Origin: Lampris incognitus
Lineage: Eukaryota; Chordata; Actinopteri; Lampriformes; Lampridae
Direction of reading: 5' to 3'
Assembly: GCF_029633865.1 (NCBI RefSeq)
Contig: NC_079212.1
Location: 103,455,584-103,519,583 of the forward strand
DNA length: 64,000 nucleotides
Part shown: in pieces, positions 10,595 to 19,957 of the stretch
Layout: each line of letters begins with the position of its first letter
Numbering within the stretch: position 1 is the stretch's first letter
Position numbers and translations under genes: made by a program
Notes under the pieces: generated by a model
Databases searched by the model: none
Told to the model about the DNA's origin: nothing
Seen by the model: the letters and a program-made list of their open reading frames with translations, nothing else

Positions 10595-12983
10595 CAGCGG
10601 TCGGGAACCTATGGCTCACGAGCCATATATGGCTCTTCCGGTGACGGCATATGGCTCCCAGACAATTTTGAGTTGAAAATTATTTTTTTTTCAAAAAAAT
10701 CAGTTTGGAACTGATTTTAAAATACTTGTGATATTTCTTAATAATACTGTGTCATTTTAAAGTAAACAGAAATTAGTTTTGAAGATAAATTTCACGGGTC
10801 ACGGGTCACCCGTGGGTCGGGTCGGGAACCAATGGCTCGCGAGCATGTCCGGGTCATTGTAAAGGTGAAGAAATCAATTTTATCAGATAGCCAACTAGTT
10901 TATCCGCTTCAACCCTTGTAACGGAAAAGATGGCGAAAAGAAAAAAAGACGATGATTACCGTGCATTCCAGGCTGCGTGGACAGAGGAATTTGCATTTGT
11001 GGAGAGAGCAGGATCTGCGGTATGTCTAATATGCAATGATAAAATTGCATCGATGAAACGGTCAAATATAAAGCGGCACTTCGATACGCACCATGCTTCA
11101 TTTGCATCGAAATATCCAGCGGGGGACAGCAGGAAAAGGGCATGCGAGGAGCTACAGCGGAGAGTGCAGACGAGTCAGCAGCAACTACGTGTGTGGACCA
11201 AGCAAGGTGACGGGAATTCCGCTAGCTTTGCGGGGGCTTTGGCAATAGTAAGGAATGGAAAGTCATTCACAGATGGCGAGTATGCCAAAACACTCATGCT
11301 TGATGTGGCCAATGAACTGTTTGATGACTTCCCAAATAAAGACAAGATAATCAAACGAATAAAAGACATGCCCCTGTCAGCAAGAACTGTGCACGATCGT
11401 AGCATCATGATGGCAAATCAAGTCGAGGAAACACAAATTAAGGACATAAACGCCGGGACATACTTTTCTCTCGCGTTAGATGAGTCAACAGACGTTAGCC
11501 ATCTATCTCAGTGCAGTATCATTGCCAGGTATGCTGCAGGTGACACACTGCGTGAGGAAAGCTTGGCTGTTTTGCCAATGAAAGGGACAACAAGAGGAGA
11601 GGATTTATTCATGTCTTTCATGGAGTTTGCTAAAGAAAAAAAACTACCGATGGATAAACTTATTTCTGTCTGTACTGATGGTGCACCCTGTATGTTGGGG
11701 AAGAACAAAGGATTTGTAGCGCTTCTCCGTGAACTTGAAAAGAGAGCCATCCTAAGTTTTCATTGCATCCTGCACCAGGAGGCGCTTTGCGCTCAGACGT
11801 GTGGCCAGGAGCTTGGCGAGGTGATGTCTCTGGTCATTCGAGTGGTCAACTTTATTGTTGCCCGAGCTTTAAATGATCGCCAGTTTAAAGCTCTGTTAGA
11901 AGAAGTTGGGAATCATTATCCCGGTCTGCTTTTACACAGCAACGTGCGTTGGTTGTCAAGGGGGAAGGTGCTCAGCCGTTTTGCAGCTTGCCTGAGTGAA
12001 ATCCGGACTTTTCTTGAAATGAAAGGCGTCAAGCATCCTGAGCTAGACAACACTGACTGGCTCCTGCAGTTTCACTATCTCGTGGACATAACTGGCCATC
12101 TGAACCAGCTCAATGTGAAAATGCAAGGTATTGGAAATACAATCTCATCCCTTCAACAAGCAGTGTTTGCATTTGAAAGCAAGCTGGAAGTCTTTCTCAG
12201 GGACATTGAAACAGGTCGTCTTCTGCACTTTGAAAGACTGCAACAATTTAGAGATGCATGCTTAGCAAGTGACTCCACTCAACATCTGGATCTCCAGCAG
12301 CTAGCTGGCTTTACGTTCAATCTCCTGCAGTCATTCAAAGCACGTTTTGGAGAATTTCGTGCGCGCACTGGTCTTTTCAAGTTCATCACTCATCCACATG
12401 AGTGTGCAGTGGACAAAATCGACCTGACATGCATCCCCGGGGTCTCTATCGGAGACTTTGAGCTGGAAGTTGCTGACCTGAAGGCATCAGACATGTGGAT
12501 GAGTAAGTTCAAGTCACTTAATGGAGAGTTGGAAAGTCTTGCGCGACAGCGAGCAGAGCTGGCGAGGGAACACAAGTGGACAGAAATTAAAAATCTTCAA
12601 CCTGAAGACCAGCTGGTTCTTAAAACTTGGAACGAGCTTCCTGTGACATACCACACAATGCAGCGTGTGAGTATTGCCGTATTGACCATGTTTGGCTCTA
12701 CATATGCATGTGAACAGTCTTTCTCGCATATGAGGAACATTAAGACCAACCTACGCTCACGTTTAACTGATGGAAGCCTCAACGCCTGCATGAAGCTCAA
12801 CCTCACCACGTATGAACCAGACTACAAGGCCATCAGCAAAACCATGCAGCACCAGAAGTCGCATTAAAAGTAAGACATATTTAATTTATTATACGTTAAA
12901 AATACTATATGGCTCTCAATGAAATATATTTAGAAATATTTGGCTTTTATGGCTCTCCCAGTCAAAAAGGTTCCCGACCCCTG
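10595..12983 (+). mobile_element. Complete hAT DNA transposon, 2389 bp
   Basis: The element begins CAGCGGTCGGGAACC and ends GGTTCCCGACCCCTG. These are 15-bp terminal inverted repeats with one mismatch and of the hAT/Charlie type. It is flanked by a perfect 8-bp target duplication CACTAGAG at 10587-10594 and 12984-12991, the hallmark of hAT integration. It sits inside a LINE reading frame that continues on both sides, so both boundaries are certain. It carries one intact transposase frame. Confidence 0.97.
10930..12867 (+). CDS. hAT-family transposase, intact (Charlie/GTF2IRD2-like)
   Basis: A 645-codon frame with an ATG start (MAKRKKDDD) and no internal stops lies within the hAT element. An N-terminal BED-type zinc finger uses C32, C35, H50 and H55, for binding the element ends. 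The RNase H-like core shows the first catalytic Asp in LALDESTD (about residue 184), the second in CTDGAP (about residue 250), and a C-x2-H motif in HCILH. The C-terminal hAT dimerisation region contains YACEQSFSHM followed by a basic R-S-R-L segment near residues 593-615. The length fits autonomous hAT transposases. It also resembles the domesticated transposase part of vertebrate GTF2IRD2, but the intact inverted repeats and target duplication make a transposon gene the better reading. Confidence 0.93.
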   Translation: MAKRKKDDDYRAFQAAWTEEFAFVERAGSAVCLICNDKIASMKRSNIKRHFDTHHASFASKYPAGDSRKRACEELQRRVQTSQQQLRVWTKQGDGNSASFAGALAIVRNGKSFTDGEYAKTLMLDVANELFDDFPNKDKIIKRIKDMPLSARTVHDRSIMMANQVEETQIKDINAGTYFSLALDESTDVSHLSQCSIIARYAAGDTLREESLAVLPMKGTTRGEDLFMSFMEFAKEKKLPMDKLISVCTDGAPCMLGKNKGFVALLRELEKRAILSFHCILHQEALCAQTCGQELGEVMSLVIRVVNFIVARALNDRQFKALLEEVGNHYPGLLLHSNVRWLSRGKVLSRFAACLSEIRTFLEMKGVKHPELDNTDWLLQFHYLVDITGHLNQLNVKMQGIGNTISSLQQAVFAFESKLEVFLRDIETGRLLHFERLQQFRDACLASDSTQHLDLQQLAGFTFNLLQSFKARFGEFRARTGLFKFITHPHECAVDKIDLTCIPGVSIGDFELEVADLKASDMWMSKFKSLNGELESLARQRAELAREHKWTEIKNLQPEDQLVLKTWNELPVTYHTMQRVSIAVLTMFGSTYACEQSFSHMRNIKTNLRSRLTDGSLNACMKLNLTTYEPDYKAISKTMQHQKSH

Positions 12984-12991
12984 CACTAGAG

Positions 12992-13712
12992 AGAAGAGGA
13001 ATGAAAGTCAGTAGGAGCAAGACGAAATACATACGCATGAATGAGAGGGAGGACAGTGGAATGGTGAGGATGCAAGGAGTAGAGGTGACGAAGGCGTGTG
13101 AGTGTAAATACTTTGGGTTAACTGTCCAAAGTAATGAGTGGTAAGGAGTGCAGAAGAGAGGTGAAGAAGAGAGTGCAGGCAGGGTATAGTGGGTGAAGCA
13201 GAGTGTCAGGAGTGATTTGCGACAGAAGGGTACTAGCAAAAGTTAAAGGGAAGGTTTACAAGATGGTTGTGAGACCAACTATGTCATATGGTTTGGAGAC
13301 AGTGGCACTGATAAAAAGAAAGGAGGTGGGGCCGGAGGTGACAGAGTTAAAGATGCTAAGATTTTCATTGGGCGTGATGAAGAAGGACAGTATTAGGAAC
13401 GATTATATTTGAGGGACCGCTGAGGTTGGATGGTTTGGAAACAAAGCAAGAGAGGCAAGATTGAGGTGGCTTGGACATGTGTGGAGGAGAGATGCTGGGT
13501 ATATTGGGAGAAGGATGCTGAATATGGAGGTGCCAGGGAAGAGGAAAAGAGGAAGACCAAAGAGGAGGTTTATGGATGTGGTGAGGGAGGACATGCAGGT
13601 GGCTGGTGTGACAGTAGAAGATGCAGAAGACAGGGAGAAAGGAAAACGGGTGATCAGCTGTGGCAACCCCTAACGGGAGCAGCCAAAAGTAGTAGTAGTA
13701 GTAATAGTAGAT
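12992..13712 (+). pseudogene. Non-LTR retrotransposon, 3' portion with (AGT)n tail
   Basis: This resumes the LINE interrupted at 10595. Conceptual translation gives reverse transcriptase C-terminal motifs ([52 protein letters not shown] and [11 protein letters not shown]), but across frameshifts, so it is dead. It ends with GGCAACCCCTAACGGGAGC and a short AGT/AGTAAT tail. The same 3' end occurs at 38154-38535 (minus) and 62268-63089. Confidence 0.88.
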
Positions 13713-13731
13713 ATACATAAAAAATATCTCA

Positions 13732-14105
13732 AATCCCCATGTTACCTTCGGCTTGGTTGGGCATCCCTACAGACATGATTGGCCATGTCTGTGGGTGGGA
13801 AGCCGGATGTGGGTATGTGTCCTGGTCACTGCACTAGCGCCTCCTCTGGTCGGTCAGGGTGCTTGTTCAGGAGGGAGGGGAAACTGAGGGGACTAGTGTG
13901 ATCCTCCCATGCGCTATGTCCCCCTTGGTGAAACTCCTTACTGTCAGGTGAAAAGAAGCGGCTGGCGACTCCACATGTATTAGAGGAAGCATGTTGGTAG
14001 TCTGCAGCCCTCCCCAGATTGGCAGTGGGGGTGGAGCAGCGACCGGGAAAGCTCAGAAAAATAGGGTAATTGGCCCAGTACAATTGGGAGAAAAAAAAGG
14101 GGGGG
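13732..14105 (+). repeat. SINE family A, copy 4 (5' truncated)
   Basis: Lacks the first part of the tRNA-like head and starts within CCCCATGTTACCTTCGGCTT. It ends in a G-rich tract and AAAAAA near 14100. The following 14106-14339 has no gene; it contains a small AGATCTAA-type direct repeat at 14160-14196. Confidence 0.75.
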
Positions 14106-14339
14106 GAATCCCCCCCCCAAAAAAAATCACCCTGCTTCAATATCACAGAAGCTGCGTCAGAGATCTAAATTCAGAGATCTAATGTCAGCGATCTAACATA
14201 GAAAATATAAGAAAAAGGGGGAACACACAAATGTTGGCGAGGTGCTTACCATGGACCAATAATACAGTGAATAAGCTGTTGTATAAAGGTACAGAATGTG
14301 AACACAACATGAATCTAAAATACCTCAACTGACACAGAG

Positions 14340-15235
14340 CCATTTACTCGCTGTGGAGTCCTCTTCATGGTGAACAGTGTTTTCGACCCTCTTGGGTTTT
14401 CTGGCCCCGGTCGCAATCCAAGGAAGAGCCCTTCTCAGGGAACTCACAGCTAAGCTGGGACATGCCGCTAACTGAAGATAAACTCAGTAAGTGGGAGGCC
14501 TGGAGAGTCTCACTCCAGAATCTGAGACATTGTCATGTACCAAGAACATACCCAGCAGCCTCTCCAGCTGAGGCAGTGCAAACAGAGCTCAGTGTGTTGT
14601 CTGACACATCCAATAAGGCCATCGGTGCTGTGGCATACTTGAAGGTTGTACAAAAAAAGATCAACAAGCTCACATCGGATTCATCATGGGCAAGTCAAAC
14701 TTGCACCTCAGTCTGAACCTGCCGTTCCAAGACTTGAGCTATGTGCAGCAGTCTTGTGCACAGTAATGGCAGAAGTGACAGCAGTCATAAATGTGAGGCC
14801 ACTAATCCCAGTCTCAAATGACCCTGAGGAGCCATTCATTCTGTCACCATCAATGCTCCTAACTCAGAAAGTTGGAGTTGCACGTCCACTAAGAGACTTT
14901 ACAGACAAAGACCTCCTCACCAAACAGTGGAGACAAGTACAGGCTCTGGCCAACTAATTCTGGAACCATTGGAGTCCAGAGTACTTGTCCACCTTGCAAG
15001 GCCGAAAGGAATGGCCCAACTCCCACCAAAACCTGCAAAAAGGAGACATTGTCCTTCTCAAAGACGATCAAGCTGCCCGCAACAACTAGCCAATGGCCAT
15101 AATCACAAAGACCTTCCTTGGAGAGGATGGAAGAGTGTGAGAGGTTTAATTAAAGATCTCTGATCAAGAATGTTCAAAGAAGTTCCTCAGACCAATCTCA
15201 GAAGTCATCTTACTTCTGATTAAAGCCTGATATTC
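14340..15235 (+). pseudogene. BEL/Pao retrotransposon pol relic (RT tail joined to integrase tail)
   Basis: Conceptual translation in shifting frames gives VNSVFDPLGF and the following LR-E-L-T-A-K-L segment, a signature just after the BEL/Pao reverse transcriptase, then the W-x-W segment at 14490. After a gap the sequence jumps to an integrase C-terminus: VRPLIPVSNDPEEPF, SPSMLLTQKVG, a split FWNHWSPEYL, WPNSHQNLQKGDIVLLKDD and WPMAIITKTFLGEDGRV. Several frameshifts and a large internal deletion make it non-functional. A G-rich GGTGGGGATT at 15280-15289 followed by TGTTTTGC could be the polypurine tract and LTR start. Confidence 0.75.
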
Positions 15236-15796
15236 AGAAATCCGCTTAGTTCACAGGCCAAGTGGTGACCTCAGAGGCCAGGTGGGGATTGTTTTGCATT
15301 TAAGGCATAATGATGGATGGACTTTTATTTTGATAAGACTTTTATTTTGAGAAGTGTTAGTTATCACTTCCTGTCAGTCATGTTGAGCAAGCCGGCTGAA
15401 TTTGTCTAACGTTAGCAATCGCTTAGTTACAACACTGAGGAAATACTAGACAACCCAAACTGTAAACGCAAAGGAGGCAATGTTGTGAGTAAATAATTTT
15501 ATTGTTTTACTTAATTGAAAGTTGTTCCCATGAAAAAGCATTTAATCTCGTTTAATTTTTTTGTAATTAAAAGGGTTTTATTTGCATTGGGAAAAAAATG
15601 CATGCTACCAACAAAATGGTGATTGTTTATATTTTTTCTTTCAGTTTTCACTCTGTCTAAGATGGTGTAAAGAGTCACAGTAAACAGCGAGTAAAGCTTA
15701 ATACGATTCAAGTCATCATTTTGCAAGAGAGTTTAGCTAGTTGGATAGCTGCAGCTTCTACACTGTAGTGAAGACAACATAAGGAAGAGGGGGCTG

Positions 15797-16983
15797 GTGA
15801 GCACTACTTCTCTCTCTGTTTGTCCCTTTCGCCTTTACCCTCTGATACTACGCACCCCTCTGTCCCTTAGTCATTCCATTTTGGTGGATTCAGGTTCTGA
15901 CACAATCCTGATGGATGTTAGGTTAGCTAAGAGACTGGGCCTTGACTCTTTTCCCCTGCCCAAGCCCTTGGAGGCAAGTGCTTTGGACGGATGTCTCCTC
16001 TGCAGGATAACCCACCACACTCAACCAGTATGGTTCACTTTCCTGACAGTGACACTGAGTCTCTTGTTTTCCACCTGTTCCAGTCCTCTCAGCATCCACT
16101 TATTCTGGGGTACCCCTGGCTAACTCAGCACGACCCTCAGCTTGGGAGAGGGAGTGTTTAAAGATGTGTTTCCCATCCAATTCTCCCTGGGCTCCATCAC
16201 CTCCTGCTGCAGTTTCCTCACTCTCCCCAGCAGCCCCCGGGTCTCCTGATTCAGATTTCCCTGACTTCTGCAGAGTTCCCCCTCTGTTACCTTGACCTCA
16301 AGGAGGTTTTTAATAAAGCCAGAGCCACCTCATTGCTTCCTCACCATGCTTATGACTGTGTAATAGACTTGTTGACCGGAGCCGCCCTGCCCAAGGGACG
16401 GCCCTACTCACTGTCACCTCCCGCGATGCAATCAATGAAGGAGTATGTGGATTCCTCATTGGCTACTGGAATAATTTGTCTGTCGTCTTCCCCTGCTGGT
16501 GCTGGTTTCTTTGTGGAGAAGACAAGACTCTTTATCCCTGCATTGACTACAGTGGTCTGAACAACATTACCATCAAGAACAGATACCCCCTCCCTTGAAT
16601 TTCTTTAGCATTTGGACTGTTGCAAGATGCGAAGATCTTTACCAAACTTGATTTGAGAAATGCTTATCACTTGGTGAGAATAAGGGAGGGGGATGGGTGT
16701 AAGACTGGTTTTAACACTCCTAGCAGGTATTACGAATATCTCATAATGCCCTTCGGACTCACAAATGCCCCAGCTGTTTTCTAGGCGCTGGTCAATGACA
16801 TCCTCTGAGACATGCTCAACGTATTTGTGTTTGTCTGTTTGGATGATATCCCCATCTTCTCCCCTGATGAAAAGACCCACGTTCACAATGTTCAGTGTAT
16901 CATCCAGCGCCTCCTCGACTATTAACTCTTCATCAAAGCTGAAAAATGTTTCACGTTCCATTGTATCCTTCCTAGGGTTCATT
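15797..16983 (+). pseudogene. Degenerate Ty3/gypsy (sushi-like) pol fragment
   Basis: The protease motif VDSGSD lies at about 15890, then a segment like [20 protein letters not shown]. Reverse transcriptase blocks follow across stops and frameshifts: [28 protein letters not shown] and a decayed active site VCLDDIPIFS. These correspond block by block to the intact chromovirus pol at 49668-53084, so this is an old relative. It is cut off at 16985 by a TA/TG microsatellite, and integrase is absent. Confidence 0.85.
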
Positions 16984-16989
16984 ATTTCT

Positions 16990-17083
<94 letters not shown>
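16990..17083. repeat. Compound (TA)n(TG)n microsatellite
   Basis: A TA run passes directly into a TG run of about 70 bases. The following 17084-17737 is AT-rich with no recognised gene; its right half may be the 3' untranslated part of the L1-like fragment at 17738-18541. Confidence 0.95.
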
Positions 17084-17086
<3 letters not shown>

Positions 17087-17737
17087 AGCATAAACACAAT
17101 ACCGGGTTTACAGGTCACCATTTCTCATATTTTCTTTTCCCCACCCCACCCAACGCCTGCACCTCAACAAAAACACACAATATAAAGAGGAAAAAAAATA
17201 TATAGCTAACAACAGCAATAATAAATGAGTGAATTAAATAAGCAAAGAAAACAAAATACTAGTGTAACATAAAAAATAACAAAAAAGGTATGGACAATTG
17301 GTAATACACCAAATCAACACGTCAACCTGCCCTCAAACACCACCTGCACCCCACGAGGCCAAAGTCAAGCTGTATGTACCCACACATCATTAAACCTGCA
17401 CGTATGCCTACCAACATAAACACATGCCCAATGTACCTATATACACACTATTTGTATATGAATGCACACACATACCCCAGAACAATACAGTTATCTAAAC
17501 CAAATCATACATCCACTGCTCTAGTCCAGTGGGATAGAGCGCTTCATTTTGAAGTGAGAGATGAGAGGCTTCCAGTGTTTGTAAAAAAATTTCAGCTGAG
17601 CCCCGGACAGCAAGTTTGATCTTTTCCAATTTCAGAAATGACATTAGTAGTCATTTTAACTCCCTCCTCAGGGACACCAAAGATAACAATCTGAGGTGAT
17701 GGGTCCAGATTCAGTTCCAATATTTCTGGTTATAAGG

Positions 17738-18541
17738 TCAAATAAAAACTTCCAGTATTCTGTCAAACTTGGGCATGACCACAACATATGAGTCAAGTGC
17801 CTGAGAGCATCTGTCAAAAATATCAGAGAGCTTTGGGTAAATCCTCGATAATATTGCTTTACTAAAATGGATCCTATGAAGTACTCTGAATTGAGTGAGG
17901 CTAAGCTTCACACAAGAGGATGAGTGTATTGTAGATCTTGCAGTGTCCCACCAATCATTGGACAGAGTGATACCCACTTCAGTCTCCCAACCTGTCTTGA
18001 TCTTATGCAGAGCAGGGGGAGTCACTGCTGATAAAAGGTTATATATAAAAGAAATATGGCCTTTTGACAAGTCAGTAACTGCAAGAAGATGGTCAATGCC
18101 TGAGGCCGGCAGATTCTGTGGAAATGCTGGGTTGTTGGATTTGGCAAAGTTGCAAATTTGGGAATACCTTAACAGATCAGAATGTTCAAGCTTGAATGTG
18201 GAACGTAATTGTGCAAAGCTTGCAAACAGGTCATCAACATAAAGGTCACCCAGGCAGGATAGGCCTTGTCTGCGCCAGACAGCAAATCTCGACTCAATCT
18301 TGGCTGGCTGAAAGAGCTGATTGTTGCAGATAGGTGTAGCTAGGGGCAGAGAAGTCCAGCTGAACTGTTGCCTAATTTTTTGCCAGATTTTCAAAGTAGT
18401 AATTACTATGGGGTTAGAGGAGTGCTGTCTAGGCTTAAATGGAAGACTGCTACACACCAGGGTTTTTAGGGATGAAGAATGACAAGAGTTAGCGCCTAAT
18501 TGAATCCAGTTATCATCAGTGTCTTGAGATCCAGGGTGCAA
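17738..18541 (-). pseudogene. L1-like LINE reverse transcriptase C-terminal fragment
   Basis: An open frame of 267 codons on the minus strand contains ISFIYNLLS, GWETEVGITLSNDWWD, FRVLHRIHFSKAILSRIYPK and a remnant of the C-x2-C zinc-knuckle-like tail (FDRCSQALDSY). This is the conserved region following the reverse transcriptase of vertebrate L1/Tx1-type LINEs. The tail cysteines and histidine look partly lost. 5' truncated, as is usual for LINE copies. Confidence 0.7.
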
Positions 18542-18954
18542 TTTTATGCATGTTAGTGGCTCAGTAATCTAATTGAAAATTTGGTAGCCTGAGTCCCCCC
18601 TGTAAGTAGCCTGAGTCCCCCCTGTAACCTCCCCCTCTTACATAGACATGCCCTTTGCTTAAAGAGACCAGATGATAGGGGAAAAAGAGGTTCCTTAAAA
18701 GTGGAGGGAGGGGCTACTGAGTAGCTGGCAGCCCCTACCAACATGGGTTCTTACTGCTCAGACACCCTACCTTGATGCCAGTTCCAGGGCAGAAACAGAG
18801 TATACGTAGATGACACATCTACCTCGAGTCAATGACATGTTGGTAACTGATGGTATGTCAATGACCCATCAGTTATTTCTGGTCTATACCTTAAGGGGAC
18901 GGTGTTACACTGATTATCAGTTCATGTGCAATGTACAAAGTGTGTGATAATCAT
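18542..18954. other. No gene recognised
   Basis: Contains a short direct repeat of GTAGCCTGAGTCCCCCCTGTA at 18585-18625 and otherwise unremarkable sequence. Confidence 0.4.
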
Positions 18955-19305
18955 TGGCAGAACAGTGGCCCGGTGGTTACCAATGTTGCCTCACAGCAAG
19001 AAGGTTTTGGGTTCTAACCCCAGGCTGTCCCAGGTCCTTTCTGTGTGAAGTTAGCATGTTCTCCCCATGTCTGCATGGGTTTATTCCGGGTGCTTCGGTT
19101 ATCTCCCACCATAAAAAAAGACATGCATGTTAGGGTTAATACTCCTGTATGTGCCCCTGACCAAGGTAATGGAAAGAAGAACTGGAGTTGGTCCCCGGGT
19201 GCTGCAGCTGCCCACTGCTCCTATACAATAGGATGGGTTAAATGCCGAGAACACATTTCATTGTAACCATGAAATGATAAAATAAAGTGGCTTCTTCTTT
19301 TTTCT
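18955..19305 (+). repeat. SINE-like family D, copy 1
   Basis: tRNA-like head (GTGGCCCGGTGGTTACC and a B-box-like GGGTTCTAACCCC), body with AGCATGTTCTCCCCATGTCT and GACATGCATGTTAGGGTTAA, and a 3' tail ATTTCATTGTAACC followed by CTTCTTCTTTTT. Related copies lie on the minus strand at 24750-25117, 44815-45153 and 48448-48791. Confidence 0.75.
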
Positions 19306-19489
19306 TTTTCTTCTTTAAAAAATGTAAACAATTTAAGCCTCACTGTTCTTTTTCGAATTGTGACTTTCACTGTAACTTTACCAGCTGGGAAAATAGCTCA
19401 TGTTAACCACTGAACTGATGCTCGAAATTACATGTTTTTGTCTTGAAGCATTGAAGTGGATGTTTTACAGATATGTCCCTTGTATCTAG

Positions 19490-19670
19490 TTAAAAATAAG
19501 TCAAAGACAAAGTTGCTATCAAGACAAGGCAAGTGACAATTACTTGAATTAAGTCAAAGGATCTTCCTTAGAAAGCACTTAAAACAAGACCCACTAGATT
19601 TTGAATCTAAATGTAAGATAAATTTACTTGGTTAGATCTGCAGTTTTTGCAGTGCAGCATTGACAGTACT
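19490..19670 (-). repeat. Possible MITE fragment
   Basis: On the minus strand it begins TGCACTGCAAAAACTGCAG and continues with AAGTAAATTTATCTTACA, a sequence type I recognise as dispersed in fish genomes. The sequence at 57500-57790 may be a related copy. No boundaries were established. Confidence 0.35.
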
Positions 19671-19792
19671 ATTGACAACTAGTGCTGGATCTGTCTGTCA
19701 ATGCTGGTAGATGTGCTGGCACATCTAAATCAAACACACCCTTCTATTAATGTTTACTAGTTGCAGCTATGTTTATGTCGCTATGCTTACTT

Positions 19793-19878
19793 CACAGAGT
19801 ACCAAGACCAGCCTGCCATGTTTTTAACCTGTAGATGTCAGCAAACTCACTGAAATGGCCTAGGGTTTAGTTACTCTT
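19793..19878 (+). repeat. About 100-bp dispersed repeat, copy 3
   Basis: Starts TCACAGAGTACCAAGACCAG, as at 6401, and ends TAGGGTTTAGTTACTCTT. It is slightly shorter in the middle than the other two copies. Confidence 0.6.
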
Positions 19879-19897
19879 TAAATTCCATTGCCATTTC

Positions 19898-19957
<60 letters not shown>
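19898..19957. repeat. (CTGT)n tetranucleotide microsatellite
   Basis: About fourteen consecutive CTGT/GTCT units. Confidence 0.95.

Noticed and set aside
10930..12867. Host gene of the GTF2IRD2/ZBED class
   Set aside because: The frame is enclosed by terminal inverted repeats and an 8-bp target duplication inside a LINE, so it is a transposon gene in place.
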